This document shows, one piece after another, positions 19,388-28,652 of a DNA stretch of 64,000 bases. The DNA is from Pricia antarctica. Its GTDB lineage: Bacteria; Bacteroidota; Bacteroidia; Flavobacteriales; Flavobacteriaceae. Location of the stretch: the NCBI RefSeq assembly GCF_900101815.1, contig NZ_FNAO01000010.1:104069-168068 (forward strand), written 5' to 3'. Below the pieces are notes generated by a model. The model searched no databases. It saw only the letters and a program-made list of their open reading frames with translations, and was not told the DNA's origin. Both the position numbers and the translations under genes were made by a program. Numbering within the stretch: position 1 is the first letter of the stretch; each line of letters starts with the position of its first letter.

Positions 19388-20932
19388 ATGAAAACAATGA
19401 ATATTCTATTTCTCGTGATAATCTCAATAGTTTGGAGCTGCAATAGCGATAGCGGTTCCGAAGAGCCGAAAAAAGAGGGTGAAGTCCAAGTCTCGGATAA
19501 CGTCGTTGTAGACTATACAGAAGACGACACTGATTTTCCGAATCCCGATCGCGGTTTTTATCGCTATTCGGAAACCAGGGCAAGCAGCTATGAACCTCTT
19601 AGTGAAGATGCACTAAAGGCCTATCGAAATCCGTCCACGACCGAAGGGGCGACTTACAGCACGGTAAGCACATTGATATTCCGCTATTTTATTTTAGATG
19701 GTTTTAACGATAAACCCCTTTCGCAAGAATACCTTACTAACGTCGCTTCCGATTTCGAAATCGCCCGAAAGGCAGGGGTGAAATTGATTCCCCGTTTTAC
19801 GTATACCGTTACCTCCACGGCCGGCAGTTGCCCCGAAGATTTTATATGCCCTCCATACGGTGATGCCCCAAAAGATATAGTTTTACAGCATATTGCACAA
19901 TTGGGTCCGATACTTAGCGAAAATGCGGATGTAATCAATTCCATTCAAATGGGCTTCATTGGCACATGGGGTGAAAACTATTATACGGATTATTTTGGGG
20001 ATTCTTCAGGTAACGCCGACCAAGGCAAATTGTTGGACGAGAACTGGCAAGACCGTATCGATGTATTGAAAGCCTTGTTGGATGCCACTCCCAAAGAAAT
20101 TATGATACAGGTGCGCTATCCGCAGATGAAGCAGCGCTATATTTATGGAATAGATGCCAAAACAGATGTTACCGCCACTTCGGAAGAAGAAGCCTTTACC
20201 GGAACGGACAAGGCGCGGATCGCCTACCATAATGATTGTCTTTTCGCAAGTCCAGATGATTTCGGAACCTACGAAGATTATGGCAATTCGTCATCCCAAA
20301 GGGAAACATCCATTGAAAATCTAAAAGCCTATTTTGAACAGGATAGCAAATATGTCATTGTCGGGGGAGAGACCTGTAGTGATGGATACAGTCCTGAAAA
20401 TGACTGTTCACCGGCAGGCGTGGCCGACATTGAATTACGCCAATTACACTATACTTTCTTGAACGCCGATTACAATAATGAGGTCAATAACGATTGGGTA
20501 GACGGGGGATGTATGGAAAACATCAAAAAGAATTTAGGCTACCGCTTTGTTCTGAAAAAAGGTACCTATCCTTCCAAAATTACTAAAGGTGGCTCATTAG
20601 AAATAGCGCTCGATATAGAAAACAAGGGCTACGCATCCTCTATGAAGAAAAGGAACGTACAATTAATTTTGAGAAATCAAGTTGACGGAACAATCACTGC
20701 CCTGCCTATAGCTACAAACGTTCAAAAATGGTTTTCCGACGTTAGCCTCTCCGAATCTTTGTCCCTTCCCAAATCTTTGATGGCCGGAGAATATGACCTA
20801 CTCCTTCACATAGCCGATAGCCAAAATGACCTTGCGGATAGACCCGAGTATAGCGTACGTTTGGCGAATGTCAATACTTGGGAGGAAACCACCGGATACA
20901 ACAACCTCGACCATAAGATAACCATTGAATAG
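19388..20932 (+). CDS. DUF4874/DUF4832 surface lipoprotein
   Basis: 514 residues from the ATG at 19388, which opens a lipoprotein signal (ILFLVIISIVWSC). An in-frame TTG at 19349 is rejected for that reason. The first domain matches DUF4874 (NPDRGFYRYSET, then TLIFRYFILDGF and AGVKLIPRFTYT). The DUF4832-type block follows, with SIQMGFIGTWGENYYTDYFG, CLFASPDDFGTY and a C-terminal beta domain (GGSLEIALDIENKGYAS). Such proteins look like TIM-barrel glycosidases with an appended beta sandwich, but no activity has been assigned to the family that I know of. The gene ends 73 bases from the convergent DeoR gene. Confidence 0.85.
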   Translation: MKTMNILFLVIISIVWSCNSDSGSEEPKKEGEVQVSDNVVVDYTEDDTDFPNPDRGFYRYSETRASSYEPLSEDALKAYRNPSTTEGATYSTVSTLIFRYFILDGFNDKPLSQEYLTNVASDFEIARKAGVKLIPRFTYTVTSTAGSCPEDFICPPYGDAPKDIVLQHIAQLGPILSENADVINSIQMGFIGTWGENYYTDYFGDSSGNADQGKLLDENWQDRIDVLKALLDATPKEIMIQVRYPQMKQRYIYGIDAKTDVTATSEEEAFTGTDKARIAYHNDCLFASPDDFGTYEDYGNSSSQRETSIENLKAYFEQDSKYVIVGGETCSDGYSPENDCSPAGVADIELRQLHYTFLNADYNNEVNNDWVDGGCMENIKKNLGYRFVLKKGTYPSKITKGGSLEIALDIENKGYASSMKKRNVQLILRNQVDGTITALPIATNVQKWFSDVSLSESLSLPKSLMAGEYDLLLHIADSQNDLADRPEYSVRLANVNTWEETTGYNNLDHKITIE

Positions 20933-21005
20933 ACCCCTGCGGTCAAAGTGAAATGTAGGAACTATTGCAGCGCTTTTGGCATCAATCAGTTTTTTTTAAA
21001 CGGTC

Positions 21006-21794
21006 CTAGGCAATAATCACTTTCACCCCTGAATCTTGAAGTTGTTTATGGTCTTCGGCACTAATTTTATCATCGGTCACCACGGTATCTATTTGGCCTA
21101 TCGGACAGATAAAGGCAAGGCTTCTTCGATTGAACTTACTTGAATCGGCTACCAAAATAACTTCTTTGGCGATGTTAATCATAATTTGGTTAAGCGAGGC
21201 TTCTTCAATATTGGGGGTATAAATGCCAACGCGGGTATCAAAAGCATCGACCCCGATAAAAGCCTTATCCACATAAAAGTTCTTAAGATTTTTTTCCGCA
21301 AGGGGGCCGACCAATGAGTGGGAGTTTTTTCGTAGCGAGCCGCCCGGCACAATCACATTAATGTTCTGATTCGCTATCAATTGACCCACAATATTGAAGG
21401 CGTTGGTGATGACGCTCAACGATTTGATATCACCGAGATTCTTGGCGATTTCCATAGTGGTAGTTCCTGAATCTAGTATTACGGTTTCCGATTCTTTGAT
21501 CAAAGCCGCCGCTTTTTTACCGATTTTTTGTTTTTCGACGTAGTTTATTTTGTCCTTTTCGGAAATTCCGTAATCAATTCCAACGTTGTTCTCATATTTC
21601 ATGGCACCGCCCCTGGCCCTAATCAACAAATTTTTAGATTCGAACAAATCCAGGTCGTTTCGTATGGTCACCTCACTGACGCTAAACTGCTCACTGAGCT
21701 CATGCACGAACACTTGCCCGTTTTCGGACAGCATACTTAAGATGGTTTTACGTCTTTCGACGGTTGAACGTTTTGATTTCTTTTTTTTGGCCAT
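21006..21794 (-). CDS. DeoR/GlpR-family transcriptional regulator
   Basis: 262 residues. A basic N-terminus is followed by a winged helix-turn-helix (ILSMLSENGQVFVHELSEQF, VSEVTIRNDLDLFE) and then the sugar-phosphate-sensing DeoRC domain with SGTTTMEIAKNL, GGSLRKNSHSLVGPLAE and ADSSKFNRRS. Regulators of this family repress sugar-catabolic genes and are released by a phosphorylated sugar. The divergent neighbour is an AgaS-type isomerase, so an amino-sugar phosphate is the natural effector. Promoters for both genes are visible in the 196-base intergenic region. Confidence 0.92.
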   Translation of the reverse strand: MAKKKKSKRSTVERRKTILSMLSENGQVFVHELSEQFSVSEVTIRNDLDLFESKNLLIRARGGAMKYENNVGIDYGISEKDKINYVEKQKIGKKAAALIKESETVILDSGTTTMEIAKNLGDIKSLSVITNAFNIVGQLIANQNINVIVPGGSLRKNSHSLVGPLAEKNLKNFYVDKAFIGVDAFDTRVGIYTPNIEEASLNQIMINIAKEVILVADSSKFNRRSLAFICPIGQIDTVVTDDKISAEDHKQLQDSGVKVIIA

Positions 21795-21818
21795 GCCGTT
21801 ATTTAGGTATTAGAAGAC

Positions 21819-21848
21819 CAAAGATATTCGTATTCCATGGTTCTGCAA
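21819..21848 (-). promoter_or_regulatory. Promoter of the DeoR-type regulator gene
   Basis: On the minus strand, TTG (21848-21846), 19 bases, then TATCTTTG (21826-21819). The predicted start near 21812 leaves a leader of about 18 bases before the ATG at 21794. Confidence 0.55.
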
Positions 21849-21909
21849 TTAGTACCCCTAAAATAGGAAAAAGGAGATTAAATAATGTATTGGAAATAAA
21901 ATACAAGGC

Positions 21910-21940
21910 TTTGAAACTTAAAATAAGTTCGTTATTTTTG
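21910..21940 (+). promoter_or_regulatory. Promoter of the AgaS-type isomerase gene
   Basis: TTTG at 21910-21913, 19 bases, then TATTTTTG at 21933-21940: a full match to the phylum consensus. Transcription would start near 21947, about 44 bases before the ATG at 21991. Confidence 0.65.
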
Positions 21941-21990
21941 TTACATAATATTATGGAAGTTTATCGCAATAAAATAGCTATCTTAAACAT

Positions 21991-23142
21991 ATGAAATATT
22001 TAGGCATCGATGAGACCGTACTCAAAAAAAGGAACGGTATTTTTACAGCCAGGGAAATAGCAGGTCAACCTGTTTTGTGGTCTACGATTAGGGATAAAGT
22101 TTCCGAAGAAAAAGTACAAATTGCTTCATTTCTTGATGAGGTACTTCCCAAAGTCGATACTATCATACTCACGGGAGCGGGCACTAGTGCATTTATAGGT
22201 CTTTCACTTTCCGGTGAGATACAGCGCAAGACAGGGGTAACCACGCTCTCGGTGGCCACTACACATTTGGTTTCACATCCCGAGGATTATTTTAGGAAAA
22301 CTTCATCCATCTTACTTATCTCGTTTGCCAGATCCGGTAATAGTCCTGAAAGTGTTGCCACTTTGCGTCTTGCGGACCGGTATTGCCATACATGCTATAA
22401 TTTGGTGATAACCTGCAACGAAACTGGTAAGCTTGCTGAATACAAAGTCAAGAACGAGCGCTATTCTTTCATCTTACCCGCAGAAGCAAATGATCAAAGT
22501 CTGGCTATGACAGGAAGCTACACGGGAATGATGCTAACTGCCCTTTTGATAAATACTATTAATCAACCGGAAGCCGTCAACCCTCTGGTAGATCACGCCA
22601 TTACCTGTGCCAACACTATTTTTAAAAAATATAGCAACGAATTAAAAAGAATTACCGACCTACCTTTTAAAAGGGCGATTTTTCTCGGATCCGGCCCCCA
22701 ATTTGGTACTGCAATGGAATCTCATCTAAAGCTTCAAGAATTAACGGATGGGCAGGTCATCTGCAAATATGATTCTTACCTAGGTTTCCGGCATGGACCG
22801 AAAGCGGTTGTAGACGAGGAAACTTTGATGGTTTATTATTTTTCCAATAATCAAGATGTGCTGCGATATGAAAAAGATCTGGTCAAAGGAATGGACCAAG
22901 GTAAGAAGCCTTTGTTTCAAATAGGCATTTCCGAGGTAGAACTGAAAGATATTTCTTTCGATGCCCATTTTCAGCTTCCAAAAATCAATTCGGCAGGTAA
23001 TGAAGCTTTTTTAGCGGTCTCCAATATACTGTTCGGGCAATTACTGGCATTTTACAAATCGATGCAACTAGGTCTCTCGCCAGATTCGCCTTCATCTAGT
23101 AAAGCGATTTCTAGGGTTGTTGAAGGTGTTACTATTTATTGA
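21991..23142 (+). CDS. agaS: AgaS-type SIS-domain aldose-ketose isomerase
   Basis: 383 residues with two SIS domains. The first has ILTGAGTSAFIG and SFARSGNSPESVATL; the second has GSGPQFGTAMESHLKLQEL and the conserved FRHGPKAVV block. Length and motifs match the AgaS group, which converts galactosamine-6-phosphate (with loss of ammonia) to tagatose-6-phosphate in N-acetylgalactosamine breakdown. It is divergent from a DeoR-type gene, a classic regulator-target pair. No tagatose kinase or aldolase lies next to it. A GH109-like gene about 9 kb away could supply N-acetylgalactosamine. The 280 bases after it hold no clear gene. Confidence 0.85.
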   Translation: MKYLGIDETVLKKRNGIFTAREIAGQPVLWSTIRDKVSEEKVQIASFLDEVLPKVDTIILTGAGTSAFIGLSLSGEIQRKTGVTTLSVATTHLVSHPEDYFRKTSSILLISFARSGNSPESVATLRLADRYCHTCYNLVITCNETGKLAEYKVKNERYSFILPAEANDQSLAMTGSYTGMMLTALLINTINQPEAVNPLVDHAITCANTIFKKYSNELKRITDLPFKRAIFLGSGPQFGTAMESHLKLQELTDGQVICKYDSYLGFRHGPKAVVDEETLMVYYFSNNQDVLRYEKDLVKGMDQGKKPLFQIGISEVELKDISFDAHFQLPKINSAGNEAFLAVSNILFGQLLAFYKSMQLGLSPDSPSSSKAISRVVEGVTIY

Positions 23143-23422
23143 TAGAGTTCGTTCTTATCAGAATCCTATTAAGGTGGAATGTGCAAAAAATCGATACATA
23201 GCGGGATTCAGCGCGATTGAATTTTGAAAAGACACTTCCAAAAGCCATTAATTATGTTATATTTTATTTAAAAGGCAACATTAGACAGCTGTCCGAAAAA
23301 CCATGCAGAGAAGCTGGTTCAAAGGAGTAGAATGCCTGACTTACCTGTTGCCGCCGTACTTCTTGACGATGCCATGTCCTTTCGGTAGAAAACCAGCTGA
23401 TTGCGCAAAAACGTTACAAAAA

Positions 23423-26400
23423 TTAATCAATTCCATATTTCTCTCTTTGTATACGAGTCAAGGGAGCTATGTGATCGCTTTTAAGAAAGGCTTCTAAAGT
23501 TACCATTTTCCACAAACGGGCGGTCCCATCTTGTGAACTTGTCAATATGGTCTTTCCATCGGGGGAAAAGACAGCGGATAAGACTTGATCCTCATGTTGC
23601 ATTGGCTTCCCAAGGAGATTACCTTGACGATTCCACAAACGGGCGGTCCCATCCCATGAACTTGTCAGGATGGTCTTTCCATCGGGGGAAAAGACAGCGG
23701 ACAAGACTTGACCCTCATGCTGCATGGGCTTATTAAGTGGACTACCTTGCAGGTCCCACAGACGGGCGGTATTAGAGGATCTTGTGAGTACGGTCTTTCC
23801 ATCGGGGGAAAAGACAGCATTGAAAACCATACCCTCATGGTGCATGTTCTTTCCAAGGGGGTTGCCTTGCAAATCCCAAAAACGGGCGGTCCCATCCTTG
23901 GAACTTGTCAGGACGGTCTTTCCATCGGGGGAAAAGACAGCGGAATAAACTGCATCCTCATGTTGCATGGTCTTTCCGAGGGGATTGCCTTGTGGGTCCC
24001 ATAAACGGGCGGTATTATCCGCGGAACTTGTCACTATAATCTTTCCGTCGGGGGAAAAGACAGCGGAATAAACTACATCCTTATGTTGCATTGGCTTGTA
24101 AAGGGAATTGCCTTGCAAGTTCCACAAACGGGCGGTGTTGTCCGCGGAACTTGTCACTATGGTCTTGCCATCGGGAGAAAAATCAGCGGAATAGACGTCA
24201 CTCTCATGTTGCATTGGGTTTCCCAGGGGATTTCCCTTCAAATCCCACAAACGGGCGGTCCCATCCTCGGAAGTTGTCAACACAGTACTTCCATCGGGGG
24301 AAAAATGAGCGGAATAGACTACACCCTCATGGTGCATAGGATTTCCCAGGGGATTTCCTAGGGAATCCCACAAACGGGCGGTCCCATCCTCGGAATTTGT
24401 CAACACAGTACTTCCATCGGGGGAAAAATTAGCGGAATAGACTGCACCCTCATGGTGCATAGGGTTTCCTAAGGACTCAACTTGTGCGTCCCACAAGCGG
24501 GCAGTGCCGTCCTCGGAACTTGTCAGTATGGTCTTTCCATCGGTGGAAAAGACAGCGGAAGTTACCGACCCCTCATGCTGCATGGGCTTATAAAGCGGAT
24601 TGCCTTGAGCATCCCACAAGCGGGCAGTCTTATCAAGGGAACCTGTCAGTATGGTCTTTCCGTCAGTGGAAAATACAGCGGAAGTGACCGCCCCTTCATG
24701 TTGCATGGTTTTCCCATTGGGGTCGCCCTGCTGATTCCACAAGCGTGCAGTCCCGTCCGCTGATCCTGTCAGTATGGTCTTTCCATCGGGAGAAAAATTA
24801 GCGGAATAGACCGCACCCTCATGTTGCATGGGGTTTCCTAGGGGATTCCCTTGAGAGTTCCACAAGCGGGCGGTATTGTCCGCGGAACTTGTCACTATGG
24901 ACTTTCCATCGGGAGAAAAGGCAGCAGAATAGACTCCATCTTCATGTTGCATGGTGTTTCCGATAGAATCACCTTGCAGGTCCCACAAACGGGCGGTGCT
25001 ATCGGCGGAACTGGTCACGATAGTCTTTCCGTCGGGAGAAAAGACAGCCGAATAGACAGCAAACTTGTGCTTCATTGCCTTTTGCAGAGGGTTACCTTGT
25101 AGGTCCCACAAACGAGCGGCCCTATCCTCACCACTTGATAGTATAGTCTTCCCATCGGGAGAAAAAACAGCGGAAAAGACTCCGCCTTCATGCAGCATGG
25201 GCTTTCCAATGGGGTTACCTTCATGGTCCCACAAGCGAGCGGTCCCATCCCGTGAACTTGTCAATATGGTCTTTCCATCAGGAGAAAAAACAGCGGAATT
25301 GACTGTTTCCTCGTGTTGCATTGGGTTTCCCTGAGGATTTCCCTGCGAATCCCACAAGCGGGCGGTATTATCGGAGGATCTTGTAAGTATAGTGCTTCCA
25401 TCGTTGGAAAAAACGGCAGATTTGACTGCCTCCTGATGTCTTAAAATACGTTTGTAAAAACTATTTTCGCTATAAATGGCATATACATCCTTAGCGATAG
25501 TAGTATCGTCAGAACGTTTTTCAAATGCTTCCCCCGCTAATCGGAGTGCAAGGGTCGGATCGGTTTGAACTTCTCTATTCGCTTCCCCGATCAAGTAATT
25601 GGCCAAGGCTCTATTTTTTTGAGTAATAGCATTTTTACTCTCTATAAAAGCTCTATTACGCTGTTCCTCTGCTATATTTGTTTGTTCCTCTGCTTGTGAT
25701 TTTTGATAAATTGCTTCTTTTTTTTCCCTTTCGGCTTCTTTTGAGCGGATTTCTGCGATAGCTGTTTGCCTCTGCGCTGTCGAATCAGAAACCTTGGCTT
25801 CTATGGTTTTTTGTTGCGCAATATTGGTTTGCTCTGTAGCATTAATAAATAGAAAGGTCATCGATAAGCCAATAAGCGTCAGAAAGGATATGACTCCAAT
25901 TATGCTGGCACGCCTTTTACGACGTCGACGGAGGTCCTCCTTTAAACTTTCCAAAACATAGTGCTGCTCTTCACTGTCGAGTTGGTTACTATAGCGTTCA
26001 AACCAATTGGAAGCTTCGTGCAATACCGCGCCTTTAAGTAGTGTGTTTTTGTCCCTTTCGTTGTAGTCCCATTCCTGTTTAGCTCTGGAAAGTCGGCTGC
26101 GCCATAACAGAAATTCCCGGTCTTCGTCCAACCAGGTTTTTAATCGCTTCCAGGATCTAAATAAGGTTTCGTGTGCAACTTCTATAGTACCATCACCATT
26201 TTCGCCGCCACGTGAGACTAGCAACCTCCCCGCTACCAGTCGTTCAAGTACACCGTGAACTTCTTGGGGCATGTCACTCCATTTTGCTACCTCTCTTGTA
26301 AATTGTCCATTTTCGTTGATTCGGGACATAAAAAGAAATGCCTTACGAAGGTTTTCTTCTTGAGTTAAAGTTAGTTGTTGTCTTTCCAGCACTCCTTCAG

Positions 26401-27925
26401 CTGCTTTGGCAACCGCACCCTGAATTCCACCGAGAAAGTCTTTATACTCGCGATATTCTAATAGATTATCGTCGGCAAATTTATCGTACAGCTCACGCAA
26501 GGTAAAGGCAAGCAAAGGCAAGGCATCATCTGTTCCAGCATCTTCGATCAAGGCTTGCAATAATTTCGGTTCTATCCGCACCCCTGCCAATTCTGCAGGC
26601 TTTTCAATGATTTCTGTCAAAGAAGCTGTATCAACAGGACCCACTAAGATTTTACCATATTCTAAGCTACGCAAAGCCGAATTTTGTTGAAAGGCACCCA
26701 GAAAGTCGGATCGCATTGTTCCTATTATCACAAGTTTGTTATCCTTATTGTCCAATAGGCGGCGTAAAAAGACTAGAAACCGGCTGCCCAAATGATCTGG
26801 AGGTCGGTTGAGCAACTCTTCAAACTGATCAATGATAATTAAAAGACTGGCATTCTCTCGACCTGAGCCATTTAATAGCTCTTCTATAAATACTGGCCGT
26901 GAACCGTCATCATTGTCAGCGACGTCGGCATAGTTTGGAGACGCAAATTCACTGCGGAACTTTTGGAGATCCTTGAGGCTGGAGCGCAGTAATCCGTGTT
27001 TGGATGTATTTGTTTCGATGACACTTTTCTGGAGAAGACCTTCTAAGGTCTTTATGGCATCCTGCAATTCAGCAAAATCTATAGATGGTTCATCAACAGA
27101 AACAGTGTCATCATCACCAGTGGTTGTCCGTTCTATAGCTACTTCGTTGAAAATAAGACTTTCACGAATGGCATCGGCCTTTCGTTTGATTTTGGAATAT
27201 TTGAGATAGGCCTTAGATAAAATTTTCGACAACTCAAGGAATGGGTCGTCTCCCGGTTGAAAGGGGTCTATGACTAACCAACGTGCCGGATCACGCTTCA
27301 ATCTAGGCACAATTCCGGCTCTAACAAGTGAAGACTTCCCGCTACCGGAAGCACCCAAAGTCATGACGAGACCGGCGCCATCATAGCGATGGATTCCATT
27401 CAGTACATCAAGTCCGTCTCCGATTTCTTTGTCCCTTCCAAAAAAAATCGCGGCATCGGCTTCCTGAAAAGATAAAAGACCGGGATAGGGTGATCGACTA
27501 CCATCCCAATCATAGGGGTCCTCGGCATCGATTCCTGCAATGGCCAGCCCATTTTTAAGGCGTTCGAAAGCTTCCTTTTCATCAAATTTCAAAAAGTCAA
27601 CAACCTGCGAATCAGATAGTATTGAGTCTATTTTACAATCGGCTATCTTAAGTGGAAAGATATGTTTTCCTAAAGAGCGTGCCTGCGTGATTTCCGCAAA
27701 GCACCATTTAGAACCCATAAGGTTTTCGGTACAAATAACGATGACCGCACGACATACCCGCAATTCTTGATAGAGTTTCTGCTCCCAATTGTATCCAGCT
27801 GCTATTCCAGATGATCCGTCTATATCCAGGAATACGGAGCGGTGTCCAAGATCATCCAACCAAGCCATCAGCTTTTCACAAAACTCGTTATCCCTACTTG
27901 AATGACTTATAAAAATTGCGCTCAT
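23423..27925 (-). CDS. TIR - nSTAND - transmembrane - coiled coil - 16x WD40 protein
   Basis: 1500 residues, the largest protein in the window. Order: TIR domain (1 to about 130; IFISHSSRDNEF, and YNWEQKL, where E48 aligns with the NAD-cleaving Glu of active TIRs); linker PYPGLLSFQEADAAIFFGRDKEI (147-168); STAND-type ATPase with Walker A GASGSGKSS (191-199) and Walker B LLIIIDQFEELL (361-372); a winged-helix-like region ending EVAHETLFRSWKRLKTWL; one membrane helix (about 672-692) after an Arg-rich stretch; a Gln/Glu/Ala-rich coiled coil; and 16 WD40 repeats (829-1472). STAND proteins of this layout sense a ligand with the repeats, oligomerise and switch on the effector. TIR effectors often deplete NAD+ and act in phage defence; that role is inferred. 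No operon partner is visible. Confidence 0.9.
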   Translation of the reverse strand: MSAIFISHSSRDNEFCEKLMAWLDDLGHRSVFLDIDGSSGIAAGYNWEQKLYQELRVCRAVIVICTENLMGSKWCFAEITQARSLGKHIFPLKIADCKIDSILSDSQVVDFLKFDEKEAFERLKNGLAIAGIDAEDPYDWDGSRSPYPGLLSFQEADAAIFFGRDKEIGDGLDVLNGIHRYDGAGLVMTLGASGSGKSSLVRAGIVPRLKRDPARWLVIDPFQPGDDPFLELSKILSKAYLKYSKIKRKADAIRESLIFNEVAIERTTTGDDDTVSVDEPSIDFAELQDAIKTLEGLLQKSVIETNTSKHGLLRSSLKDLQKFRSEFASPNYADVADNDDGSRPVFIEELLNGSGRENASLLIIIDQFEELLNRPPDHLGSRFLVFLRRLLDNKDNKLVIIGTMRSDFLGAFQQNSALRSLEYGKILVGPVDTASLTEIIEKPAELAGVRIEPKLLQALIEDAGTDDALPLLAFTLRELYDKFADDNLLEYREYKDFLGGIQGAVAKAAEGVLERQQLTLTQEENLRKAFLFMSRINENGQFTREVAKWSDMPQEVHGVLERLVAGRLLVSRGGENGDGTIEVAHETLFRSWKRLKTWLDEDREFLLWRSRLSRAKQEWDYNERDKNTLLKGAVLHEASNWFERYSNQLDSEEQHYVLESLKEDLRRRRKRRASIIGVISFLTLIGLSMTFLFINATEQTNIAQQKTIEAKVSDSTAQRQTAIAEIRSKEAEREKKEAIYQKSQAEEQTNIAEEQRNRAFIESKNAITQKNRALANYLIGEANREVQTDPTLALRLAGEAFEKRSDDTTIAKDVYAIYSENSFYKRILRHQEAVKSAVFSNDGSTILTRSSDNTARLWDSQGNPQGNPMQHEETVNSAVFSPDGKTILTSSRDGTARLWDHEGNPIGKPMLHEGGVFSAVFSPDGKTILSSGEDRAARLWDLQGNPLQKAMKHKFAVYSAVFSPDGKTIVTSSADSTARLWDLQGDSIGNTMQHEDGVYSAAFSPDGKSIVTSSADNTARLWNSQGNPLGNPMQHEGAVYSANFSPDGKTILTGSADGTARLWNQQGDPNGKTMQHEGAVTSAVFSTDGKTILTGSLDKTARLWDAQGNPLYKPMQHEGSVTSAVFSTDGKTILTSSEDGTARLWDAQVESLGNPMHHEGAVYSANFSPDGSTVLTNSEDGTARLWDSLGNPLGNPMHHEGVVYSAHFSPDGSTVLTTSEDGTARLWDLKGNPLGNPMQHESDVYSADFSPDGKTIVTSSADNTARLWNLQGNSLYKPMQHKDVVYSAVFSPDGKIIVTSSADNTARLWDPQGNPLGKTMQHEDAVYSAVFSPDGKTVLTSSKDGTARFWDLQGNPLGKNMHHEGMVFNAVFSPDGKTVLTRSSNTARLWDLQGSPLNKPMQHEGQVLSAVFSPDGKTILTSSWDGTARLWNRQGNLLGKPMQHEDQVLSAVFSPDGKTILTSSQDGTARLWKMVTLEAFLKSDHIAPLTRIQREKYGID
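23510..25441 (-). repeat. Sixteen tandem 123-base WD40 repeats
   Basis: The 3' part of the TIR-STAND gene is an array of 41-codon units on the pattern QHE-x-x-V-Y-S-A-x-FSPDGKTILTSS-x-DGTARLWD, then QGNPLG-x-PM. Fifteen units have equal length and one (unit 14, RSS-NTARLWD) lacks one codon. Units are highly alike at the DNA level, so the array probably grew by recent duplication. Differences cluster at the same few positions of each unit. Confidence 0.92.
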
Positions 27926-28018
27926 ATTAAAATTTAATCAATAGAGTTGGTTATTTTAAATTCGACACGGAATTTGCAAACAAAATTTTGAAAGGGATAT
28001 TAAGAGGGAGGGGGGACT

Positions 28019-28036
28019 AAATTTAGTACTAAATTT
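28019..28036. promoter_or_regulatory. 18-base perfect palindrome upstream of the TIR-STAND gene
   Basis: AAATTTAGTACTAAATTT reads the same on both strands and contains ACTAAATTT twice when the preceding bases are included. It lies 94 bases upstream of the TIR-STAND start codon and 17 bases before the susC remnant. An operator is possible. No exact TAnnTTTG promoter was seen for the STAND gene. Confidence 0.3.
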
Positions 28037-28053
28037 TAAGATGTCAAAATAGC

Positions 28054-28569
28054 ATGACCAACAATCCTATGAGAGTGATGAACGCCAGTGAGTATGCCAC
28101 TCGATTGGTCGATTATTATGACCAGCAAGACCTTTATAACTGGTATTACACCAATCCGACAAGTAGCCAGGGCAAACCGGCCCGACCCGATGTCACTAAT
28201 CCTGAAATAATGACTTCAAGGTTAAGGACCGAAGAGGAAAAGTCCAATTATCTAGCGGGAAACGATGTTGATTGGGTCGATGCAGTTACGAGATTTGCAG
28301 CAATTCAAAACTACAACCTGAGTGTTGCGCAACGTACCGAGCGCGGTAATTATTTCGTATCGGATTCCTTTACCCGTGAATCCTTTTGAGATCCCGGTCG
28401 CACCTGGGGTGGATATAACCATAAAGATGTTTATGCGATCCAGCTTGCAGAAACTTACCTCTTGAGAGCCGAAGCCTATGTGTATATGGGAAACACGGCC
28501 TTAGCGGCACAAGATATAAATGTTATCAGAAACCGGGATATTGATAGAATGGGTGTTTATCGGCGGTAA
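28054..28569 (+). pseudogene. Collapsed susCD remnant: internal susC piece joined to susD 3' piece
   Basis: 28054-28389 encodes a piece from inside a SusC receptor (MRVMNASEYATRLVDYY, NYLAGNDVDWVDAVTRFA, IQNYNLSVAQRTERGNYFVS). After a TGA stop the same frame continues at 28390 with a SusD C-terminal piece (DVYAIQLAETYLLRAEAYVYMG, INVIRNRDIDR) and ends at TAA 28567-28569. A large internal deletion across a former susC-susD pair explains this. It has no signal peptide and no barrel, so it cannot work as a receptor. The intact oxidoreductase gene that follows may have belonged to the lost locus. Confidence 0.8.
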
Positions 28570-28652
28570 AATGGGGCAGATCCACCAAACATGACTATTT
28601 TGCAAACGGATATCGGAATTTAACGGGATTTAATCATATAATTTACATCCAT

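Noticed and set aside
23303..23497. Short plus-strand frame after agaS (64 codons)
   Set aside because: Overlaps the end of the TIR-STAND gene in antisense and has no recognisable composition or start signal; it could be a decayed sequence but cannot be supported.
23533..25334. Many plus-strand reading frames opposite the WD40 repeats
   Set aside because: They repeat with the 123-base period and are antisense images of the repeat array, with no start context or known domains.
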